From: Aquilaria yunnanensis
Taxonomy: Eukaryota > Streptophyta > Magnoliopsida > Malvales > Thymelaeaceae
Length of the DNA stretch: 64,000 nt
NCBI GenBank assembly: GCA_039654915.1
Contig: CM077595.1
Coordinates: forward strand, 93,041,501 to 93,105,500
Reading direction: 5' to 3'
Shown: positions 56,401 to 64,000 of the stretch, piece by piece
Position numbering within the stretch: the first letter of the stretch is position 1
How the letters are laid out: each line of letters begins with the position of its first letter
Notes under the pieces: model-generated
What the model was told of the DNA's origin: nothing
What the model saw: only the letters and a program-made list of their open reading frames with translations
Database searches by the model: none
Program-made: the position numbers and the translations under genes

Positions 56401-57177
56401 CAGACCGCACAGCCTTCTAGTAACGACCTGCTGTTGATGTGATCTCTCTCTAGTTTAGTTGTTAGCTTACTTGGGCATTTTGTGGTTGTGGACATTGTGC
56501 TAATCACTTGCCCACGTGCAGTAGAGGAATGACTAATGAACAGGATTTTTATTTTGGGTTGTATGTTCTGATGAGTGTTATGATATTTTAGGTAGCCATG
56601 AATGGTTTCTCTTTGGACAGAGGATTTTGAAGCTTGGTCCCTTTGAACTGGTGTCTCCCTTTTACTGGTAATTGATATCACGTATTTGCATCTCTGATTG
56701 CAGTGAAATTTATGTCTTCTGGCTTTTGCATTGGATAGGATTGAGGTTGAAAATATTAGTTTTTATTTTTATCTTTTACGACATGTGACATTTTTCTAGC
56801 TAATTAAAATGGTAACCATTGTTGCAGAGAAGGGCATCATTTTTTGATCAGTTTGTTTTTCAGTTTTCACCAGCTGCTGGTGTTGCCTGTAACATGGATG
56901 GTGTATATGTATTTGCTGTTGGCAGTGCTGAATGATGTTCAAAATTTCTAATTAGCACCAAGTCATCTAAATGGTCTGAAAATTGTGTTTAAAGCACCTT
57001 GTTCATTTTTGGTTTTTATCTTGGAACACAGAACAAAAGTGTACCAGCTATTGCTTTGATGCCGGAGAACTTCTTTCACTGGCCATTATAGCAAAATATG
57101 CAGTCAATAAAATTTTTCAGTGTGTTAAACAAAAAGAACCTAGGAAATGATTGTTCAACCTTTTCTTTGCCTATCAG
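56401..57177. other. Intergenic or intronic, no exon recognised
   Basis: No supported exon. The last 20 bp before 57178 form a good splice-acceptor tract (TTTCTTTGCCTATCAG). Confidence 0.4.
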
Positions 57178-58364
57178 TTGGATCATCCCAGTGAAATGAG
57201 AGACTTCATTCAAGGTAGTTTAAATATTAATGCAGTTTGGGCATTGCTTATTGTTGAAGAATGTTCTCTTCTTGGTTTGACGGTATGGCTGAGTTTATTT
57301 ATTTTGGTTTGTATGCGTGTGTTTGAGAAGCATCTAACAAAAAGTTGCAGTATTTTTGCATAGCTCCGGGTTCTAGATCATCTCCGCTGGCTCTAGCTGC
57401 TGCTGCTCATCCTTTAGTTACATCTATTTCATGCTTTGATGAGAGATCTCTTGTGGTTCATGCTGTTGGATTTGGAAGAGGGGCCCGCAAACCAGCAGTA
57501 CTTGTCATAACATCATCAGGCACTGCAGTTTCAAATCTCTTTCCTGCTGTGAGCTCCTTAATGTCTACGATGTTACAGATCCCATTATGGTCCCATGTCG
57601 AAGACAATGAAAGGAAAATTAAGGGATATCCTTTGCTTTTTGATGGCTATCAATCTTTCTGTTCAAAGTCTTGCCTTTGATTCTGTTGTTAAAAAGAAAA
57701 AAAGATCTTCTGGGTTCCCCTGATTTAGGAGGATGTAGGGAAGAGGTAAAGTAAGTTTCTTGGGCGGCTAGTACCGGTGCTAGAAGGTAAGACAGTACTC
57801 TTAGTTAGTAAGGATTTGGGTGGATAATATGTGTTTCTTCCTTGCAATTCTTTTGAGTAAATAATGCAATTATATACGCTCCTTTGCTTTTGTTTTCCAC
57901 CATCATTTCACAGGAACTGAACTGAAGACACATCTATTAGTATTTATTTTGCCAAATTGTATGTATGCCTTGATTAATAAACAAAAGACTGATCTTTTCC
58001 TTCTAATTATATTTTTTAATTGTAAATTATCATCTTGCTTGGTACGCACACACACAGACCACACGACTTTCTGACCTCTCACCAGCAGAATGAAGAAAAA
58101 CCTGAATTTGGCTGGAGTTTAAATGGCTCCACTTTCTTTCACATTATTGCTTCAATTTCTCACTGCATGCTAATTTACATTTTTTAGGTTTCCAAAATTG
58201 AGATAACTGATTTCTCTAATATGATTGCAAGTAGATAGTTGGTTAATGGCAAGTTTTTTATGTTAAGGTTGTGGAAGCCAGGCCAGCCAAGACCTTGTAC
58301 CTCTTCTGTTACTCACAGCAGATCGTCCTCCCCGAGCTTCATGATGTAGGTGCGAATCAATCAG
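57178..58364 (+). pseudogene. PHYLLO: PHYLLO/MenD fragment (three exons, frame-disturbed)
   Basis: PHYLLO is the plant fusion protein for the early phylloquinone pathway; its MenD part makes SEPHCHC with thiamine diphosphate. Exon a (57178-57282, 35 codons: PSEMRDFIQGSLNINAVWA), a 68-bp intron, exon b (57351-57548, 66 codons: CIAPGSRSSPLALAAAAHP, CFDERSLVVHAVG, TSSGTAVSNL) and exon c (58268-58364, ending in ELHDVGANQS) match the start of the MenD domain in order. Exon c has a 5-bp duplication (GCCAG) and, about 50 bp on, one extra C. Together they restore the frame but scramble the motif between them. No earlier MenF or later MenD, SHCHC or MenC exons are found before the DnaJ-like gene, so this is a truncated copy. 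Confidence 0.85.
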
Positions 58365-58643
58365 GTAATGAGTGCTTGCTGCCCTCCTGTGATCATGCAA
58401 CGCTCAAAAAGCCTCCTGGGTCCAAATGTGATGCTACACAACTTTTCTTAGCTACTATTTATATAACAAAAAAATGGTACTTCCATGACGTACAGTGACT
58501 TGAACCGAGAAAGGTCATTTATATTTTCTTGGTTTGTATTGAATAAATCAACTATATATAATATCTCTCTCAAGCAAGCGACGACCGGGACGAGGGATAC
58601 CAATTAGCCAACTGTCGCTCTTGAAACCCAATAACCATCCTTC
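58365..58643. other. PHYLLO intron start fused to the DnaJ 3' flank
   Basis: Begins with the donor GTAATG after exon c. It matches 51070-51240, then jumps near 58528 to match 51518-51600, and runs into the end of the DnaJ-like gene. Confidence 0.6.
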
Positions 58644-59231
58644 TCATAATGCTCGGTTTGAACCTGCATAAAGGGTCACTCGGAGTGTCTTCCAAATACA
58701 GCTGCTACTGTTGAAGCACCAGGAATACGACACCAAACCGTCCGTCTCAGGCTCAGCTGTCCACCCATGACGCTCCCAGTCGCTCCTAGTCCATTTTCTT
58801 CTGGTTCCACGGGCTGGGCTAGTCTCTGGCTGCTGCTTTCTCTTAAGGTTGCGGTCGTAGGCAGCTCTCTTCGCCGGGTTGGAGAGAACCTCCCATGCCG
58901 ATTGAACAATCTTGAACGCGCCATCGGCGGCTACAGATCTGTTCTTGTCCGGGTGCAAGAGGAGGGCCATGCTCCTGTAGTATTCTTTGAGAGCGGCTCT
59001 CTCTGCTTGGCGGTTTTTGACGGTGAGGACTTTGTAGTGGGACTTGCCGGAGGCAGCGAGCTTGTGAACCGTGTAGGCCGTGAAGTAGGCCTCCACCTGG
59101 GGGGTGTGAGCGTAGAGCTCTTTGGCGGCGATGATGGATCGAATTGCCATCTCTAGGTTTCCAAGCTTGAAGAACTCCTCAGCGGCATAACGAGCTCTTT
59201 CGGCTGACATCTTCGTAAGGTTTTCCATCAT
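58644..59231 (-). CDS. J-domain (DnaJ-like) protein, short form
   Basis: J domains stimulate Hsp70 ATPase. This 195-residue protein starts at the ATG at 59231. The N-terminal 60 residues resemble the helical segment of the plant J proteins that often carry a C-terminal DUF3444 ([19 protein letters not shown]). The J domain (about 64-126) has the required HPD at 93-95 (LLLHPDKN) and ends [15 protein letters not shown]. After it comes a basic linker, then a C-terminus unlike the usual Cys-rich zinc ribbon, so the protein is short for the family and possibly truncated. A TATA box lies about 140 bp upstream. It is open throughout and may be expressed. Its 3' flank recurs at 51.5 kb. Confidence 0.82.
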   Translation of the reverse strand: MMENLTKMSAERARYAAEEFFKLGNLEMAIRSIIAAKELYAHTPQVEAYFTAYTVHKLAASGKSHYKVLTVKNRQAERAALKEYYRSMALLLHPDKNRSVAADGAFKIVQSAWEVLSNPAKRAAYDRNLKRKQQPETSPARGTRRKWTRSDWERHGWTAEPETDGLVSYSWCFNSSSCIWKTLRVTLYAGSNRAL

Positions 59232-59370
59232 AATGCTGATCTGATGATGGGCATATAGAGAACAGAACTCGATTGATCAGAAAGAAAGAAACAGATCGAA
59301 ATCACAGCGAGCAAGGCAATGGGAAGATCGATCTCGTAGCTGGGCTAGGGTCGCTAGGGTCGCTGCCTGC

Positions 59371-59380
59371 GTTTATATAG
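59371..59380 (-). promoter_or_regulatory. TATA box of the DnaJ-like gene
   Basis: CTATATAAAC on the minus strand, about 140 bp before the ATG at 59231. Confidence 0.6.
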
Positions 59381-59412
59381 GTTTGGTGCCCCCATATGTA
59401 TCCGTAGCGTCG

Positions 59413-59498
59413 GCTTCACGCCAAGTAAGTACCATGGATATCATAGACATATGTCGCTTCACGCCAAGTAAGTACCATGGATATCATAGACATATGTC
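59413..59498. repeat. 43-bp tandem duplication at the left end of the small MULE
   Basis: 'gcttcacgccaagtaag' plus 'taccatggatatcatagac' occurs twice in a row, so both target and transposon end were duplicated together. Confidence 0.85.
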
Positions 59499-61173
59499 TA
59501 ATTAGACATAGTATTGAGATTACAATTTTACCCCTTACCCTAACCATTTCTCTCTCTCTCTCCTACCGCCGCTCCGCAGATTGTTTCTCTTTCTCCCCCT
59601 CTCATCGCCGCAGCCACCGACCGCCGCTCCGAACTTTGATCTCCTTCACGCATCGATCTCTGTCGCACACCGATCTCCATTGCACACTGATTTCCGTCGA
59701 GCACCAGCATCTTTCTCTTCCCCTCTCATCGCCACAGCAACCGACCGCTGCTCCGAACTCTGATCTCCTTCGCGCATCGATCTCTGTCGCGCACCGATCT
59801 CCGTTGTACACTGATTTTCGTCGAGCACCAGCATCCTAGCCGAGATGACGACGCCGTAGTATTGCCGGAAATCTAACGTGATGACAAGCCAACGGGATGA
59901 TTAACCGACGCGATGACGCAATGCCAGAGATCTGATGATGATGTTCGACGAAGGCAGTCCAGGAGCGGCGGCAGCTACAGATCTAAAAGGGGCAGCTGTG
60001 GATTGCTTTAGACATTTTGTCACTTTTCTTTAGACACTTTTACACATTCATTCAGACACTTTTTTATTGTTTCAATTAGTTATTTTTTAAGAGAGTAAAT
60101 TGTTTGCGTATTGGTCAGACACTTCTAAATATTTATTTAGACACTTTTACACATTCATTCAGACACTTTTTTATTATTTCAATTAGTTATTTTTTAAGAG
60201 AGTAAATTGTTTGCGTATTGGTCAAACACTTCTAAATATTTATTTAGACACTTTTACACATTCATTCAGACACTTTTTTATTGTTTCAATTAGTTTTTTT
60301 TTAAGAGAGTAAATTATCTACGTATTCGTCAGACACTTCTAAATATTTCTTTAGACACTTTTCGGTATCCATTCAGACACTTTTATATTACTTTGTAGAC
60401 ACTTCCACATACTATATTAGACACACACTTCTAAATATTTCTTTAGACACTTTTTGGTATCCATTCAGACACTTTTATATTACTTTGTAGACACTTCCAC
60501 ATACTATATTAGACACATTTACATTTTATTGCAGACATTTTTGTTGTTCAGAAGCAACAAAGATGCGACTTGGAGGCAACGATCGGAAGCAAGATCTGGA
60601 GGTGATGACAAGATCCGACGAGAGATGCTGAGATCCGGCGAGTAATGGCGAGATCCGACGGAGACGACGAGAGATCTCGACGAGTGATGACGAGATCCAG
60701 TGAGAGACGACTATCCGGCGAGTGATGACGAGAGACGATGAGAGATCTCGGCGAGTGACGACGAGATCCAGTGAGAGACGACGAGGTCTGGCGGCTGGCG
60801 ACGAGATTCGGCAAGAGATCTTGGCGAGTGATGACAAGATCTGACGAGTGATGACAAGATCTGACGAGAGATGACGAGATCCGGCGAGTTGCGACGAAAT
60901 CCGACGACAGCCGGAGGCGAACAGCTGTGAGATCTGGATGCGGATGATGACTACAATATTTGGAGGCGGTGACGGTTCATCGGAGGAGATGGCAGTGACG
61001 ATGGCGGCGACGGCAACGGCAGAAGTGGTGACAGAGGCAGATTTCAAGGTTGAGAGTGACTTTTGGTCTAGGGGTAGATTAGTCAATTTATTTACTGGAT
61101 TATAGGCTATTTATAAGAAATTAGGACTAGATTAGTATGTCTAATTAGACATATGTCTACAATATAATAACTA
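59473..61173. mobile_element. Non-autonomous Mutator-like element with repeat-filled interior
   Basis: The 9-bp target CCAAGTAAG lies at 59464-59472 and 61174-61182. The ends are inverted copies over about 48 bp, sharing 'tagacatatgtctaattag'. The interior has a duplicated C/T-rich block (59580-59835), 118-bp repeats (60000-60530) and a G/A-rich 'gacgagatccgg' block (60580-60930). Open frames inside are repeat-driven; no transposase. Confidence 0.8.
60000..60535. repeat. 118-bp tandem repeats
   Basis: Units with 'tttagacacttttacacattc', 'attcagacactttt' and 'aagagagtaaatt' repeat three full times, then partially. Confidence 0.85.
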
Positions 61174-61298
61174 CCAAGTAAGAGCATTACAGCTTCACTC
61201 GGGTCTCGGGGATCGACTTGTTTTTCAAACCAAGTCCGGCCGCCAGCGAAAGACTCTTCAACTTCACTTGGGTGTTTTAATTCATTAAAAATTACACA

Positions 61299-61302
61299 TG
61301 CG

Positions 61303-61371
<69 letters not shown>
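61299..61371. repeat. (CG)n(CA)n(TA)n microsatellite
   Basis: An uninterrupted purine-pyrimidine alternation of about 70 bp: CG to 61310, CA to 61353, TA to 61371. Confidence 0.95.
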
Positions 61372-62044
61372 TCACAGAGAAGGGCTACCAAGAGTAACAA
61401 ACATTTGACCCTCGTTCCTGTACCTTATCCTCTTATGATTTTATAAAACAAATATTCGGATAGAACTTAAATGTTTCTGGTTTTAAGAGCATTATTGTGC
61501 TAGAGAGGAAAAAGGCCTAAATTTGCCATTGGTCCATTAAGTTTCGTGAATTGCATGAATTAGTTCCTAAAGTGTGACTCATCACGACTTAGTCTTTTAA
61601 ATTTGATAAATGTTACATCTTAGTCCCTAATTGGATGGCAAGATGGATGACGTTACTTAGCCCACTTGGATATGGTGGGAGGTATCATGTTTTTTTTATG
61701 TAGATGTCGTGAAGGCTTTTTTGTGGCAATAAAATTATATGTTTTCTTTTTGTTATATATGTAACTGTAGAGTGATGCTTTTCTTCTCTAAACTTATAGC
61801 AAGCAAAGGAGTGAATTCTTTAGCAGCAGAATGTAAATGATTTAGGAATTTAGGTTTCTTAGATTTAAAATTTTCATTTTTTTTATTTTTCTTAAAGCTT
61901 GTACCATATGAGAATCGGTACAACCAAGTCACAGATACACAGAGATATCCGGTACAGACTGGTACACAATTCAAGACGTTTTCGTCACATATAATATCAC
62001 TTATTGCCAAATCCCAATTGCAACATCACCGAATCCAAGAAGTC
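61372..62044. other. Intergenic, no supported gene
   Basis: No recognised element. A minus-strand frame at 61753-62010 is unrecognised. Confidence 0.4.
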
Positions 62045-62326
62045 TTAGTTTATGCAGTCAAAAGTCCTTTCAAAGTCTACTTTAAACAACATTATTTTCA
62101 GTCTCTTATTTTTTACAAAATCAAACACCTCATTTGTAATAAGCACTCCATCTAAAATTTGTCTCTGGCCCTTAATGAAGCATTTGTTTGTAAGAAATGA
62201 TGGAAGGAATAACTTCCTTGACTCTTTCCACAACTTTGCAATAATTACGTTCTTTGTGTGCTTTGAAGGCCGAGGAATACTACGAGGAAGGCCGATGAAA
62301 GATTCAGCAATGATGAGCCAACCCAC
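62045..62326 (-). pseudogene. L1-type (LINE) reverse transcriptase remnant
   Basis: The minus-strand frame encodes CFIKGQRQILDGVLITNEV and MLFKVDFERTFDCIN, the plant L1 RT blocks (FIKGRQILDG...KVDFEKAYDCINW) in order and spacing, with the stretch before them (LPSFLTNK) also fitting. Only about 90 codons remain. The RT catalytic region and endonuclease are missing. Confidence 0.8.
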
Positions 62327-62666
62327 CCTCTTTGCAATGCTACCATTTCAAATCGAGTGACTTGATTTTCAAGTTAAAGGCTTATTCTCCAACAAGGACA
62401 TCCACTCAACCATCTATATATTAGTATGGAAAGCTCAGTTGTTTCTTTTTTTTTTTATCTTAATTTCAGTTAAATACATAGCTACAAGGTCATTAGGAAA
62501 AGAGAGGAAAAACTTAGTTCAATGTTGCAAAAAGAGTGCCCCTACATAAGGGAAAAAGGTTGGGCAAATGTTTGGATTGTTGCCACACTGAGCCAAAATG
62601 AGACAACTTGCTCCAGTTCCAGTAGGCCAAGTTTTAAGAGAGGGCCGTCAATTTCCTCCTTAGAAC

Positions 62667-63086
62667 CAATGACGGAACTTGGATTTTTTGTTCAGGGGGC
62701 AGCGGAGGAGGGTCAACTAAGCTTGGAGGAGAGGGATAGCATCACGGTGAGGCAATGCTGGAGAGATTGGGACTAAGTCGTACTAATTCAAAGATTGGGG
62801 TGCAACTCGTACAAGTTGGAAATTTGGAGGACTAATGGTGCATTAGGCCATATTCAAAAATTTGTTTAAAACTATAGGGAATAATTACTCATTTGGTCAC
62901 TGCTTTCTTTAGCGTCTACCTCACTGCCCCCCATCTTCATATTCTTCCATTATTTCCGGGGGGCAAAAATGTATTTCTAGTCCCTAATTTCTCTTGAATT
63001 AACCAATTAAGTACCTATATTTAAATTTTTTCAAAATTTTCAGGGGACAGCAACACCCCTGCCCCTACATAGGTCCGCCACTGCAG
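62667..63086. mobile_element. hAT-like MITE with visible empty site
   Basis: 420 bp with ends CAATGACGGAAC and (inverted) CAGTGGCGGACC, flanked by TTAGAAC on both sides (62660-62666 and 63087-63093). At the matching place in copy 1 (30863-30869) TTAGAAC occurs once with no insertion. A 'CAGTGGCGGA' end is typical of hAT MITEs. Confidence 0.8.
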
Positions 63087-63171
63087 TTAGAACTATAACA
63101 AAATTGGAAAAAAGGTCTACAAGAGTTGCTTTAAATATTCCTGTGTTATTTAGGTTCTTTAACTAAAAAAA

Positions 63172-63640
63172 CTAGGGAAAATTACAATTATCTCTTGAGA
63201 TATACCATAACGTATAGTTTATCCCTATATTTTTAAAAACCCACACTTTGCCCCCATAGTTTTTTTATACTATCCGATAACAACTTTTAAAACTATAATT
63301 TAAACTATACGATAGCTATTTTTCAATAATATCAGTCTCTTCAATATTTTTTTATAGTTAATAGATATTTTAAATTATCAGTTTTTCATTTCTATAAATA
63401 TATTTTTCTTCCTATAAATGCATATCAGTATTTTTTAAAGGTTGATTAACTATAAAAAATATTAAAAATCTTAAAATTATTAGAACATGGTTATTATACA
63501 GTTTAATTTAGGATTTTAGAAATTTTTATCAGATACTATAAAGAAATTAAGAGGTAAAGTATAGGTTTTTTTTAAAATAGAGAGGCAAAGTATAGATTAA
63601 ATCAAACCATAGGGGGGCTTTTGTAATTTGCCCAAAAAAA
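63172..63640. mobile_element. MITE family M, copy 3
   Basis: Same position within the dispersed repeat as copy 1, so it was present before that repeat duplicated. Confidence 0.55.
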
Positions 63641-64000
63641 TATTACTAATTTTTTTATTGTAATTTATTTAAGTTTGTTCTCTATCAACTAAATCCAATA
63701 GGTCTGTCGTCACTGATCATTTCTATGAAATTCGTGGAGATATTGTCAATATGGTGCACTTGGTTTAGATACTCTAAAGTACATTTTGTAAATTAATTGA
63801 ATTTACTTCCCTCCAAGTTTCGTTGTGGGATTTCAATATCAAAACACACACAAATAACTAAACACTTGCTTTTACTAAAACATTTGTACTCTTAATTATA
63901 CTAGTTATTGATACATTCCTCGAACGTGAATAAAGTGCATGTAGTTAGTGTAAATTTATTTCATAATATATTTTAAAATAGATTTTTTTAACAAATTTAT

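Larger units (their letters stand above)
62215..64000. repeat. Dispersed repeat, copy 2 (also at 30404-31990)
   Basis: Matches 30404 onward at most positions to the window end, apart from the 420-bp insertion at 62667. It includes MITE family M copy 3. Confidence 0.8.

Noticed and set aside
60526..61086. Minus-strand 186-codon Ser/Arg-rich frame
   Set aside because: Driven by the 'gacgagatccgg' repeat inside a non-autonomous MULE.

Overview
The window is plant nuclear DNA, most likely from a eudicot. It has long AT-rich intergenic stretches, GT-AG introns, many MITEs, nested transposons and only a few host genes: a mitochondrial-type PPR gene, a short DnaJ-like gene, and broken pieces of PHYLLO/MenD and VTI1-type SNARE genes.

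Positions 1-19997 are occupied, on the minus strand, by one very large Ty3/gypsy LTR retrotransposon of the Tat/Ogre lineage whose 3' LTR lies beyond the left edge. Read in its own direction (right to left) it has a 4.1-kb 5' LTR (15903-19997), a primer-binding site (15881-15899), an extra ORF1 (13584-15278), gag-protease with a G-patch (10084-13395), a probable 201-nt intron (9887-10087), and RT-RNaseH-archaeal-type RNaseH-integrase (6457-9855). After pol comes unexpected cargo: four tandem intact 182-codon genes for a Cys-rich basic protein resembling carlavirus-type nucleic-acid-binding proteins, then an intronless LOG-type cytokinin-activating enzyme. Similar TATA-bearing spacers precede these genes (degenerate before the first), so the array looks like a set of expression cassettes. 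This is the most novel part of the window. The LTR holds a family of hairpins with compensating base changes, a 47-bp array and a GC-rich block.

Positions 20003-40211 are mostly gene-poor: Stowaway-like MITEs, the PPR gene (25216-26832) with a TIR element inserted 58 bp upstream of its ATG, an inverted-repeat element, an AT-rich dimeric tandem array (31.7-36.4 kb), and one copy of a dispersed repeat that recurs at 62.2-64 kb.

Positions 40212-50902 are a CACTA element with a GAA target duplication. It has no visible transposase but carries a captured fragment of the SRP-receptor beta gene. An autonomous-type Mutator-like element (45487-50767, 9-bp target duplication) is nested in it, with a GRF zinc-finger gene and a transposase gene broken by three stops. 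A related copy of the CACTA target lies near 55.67 kb without the insertion.

Positions 50903-64000 hold several diverged copies of a host segment tied to PHYLLO, a VTI1-like pseudogene, a PHYLLO fragment with two compensating frameshifts, the DnaJ-like gene, a 1.7-kb non-autonomous Mutator-like element, an L1-type reverse-transcriptase remnant, and a hAT-like MITE whose empty site is visible at 30.86 kb.
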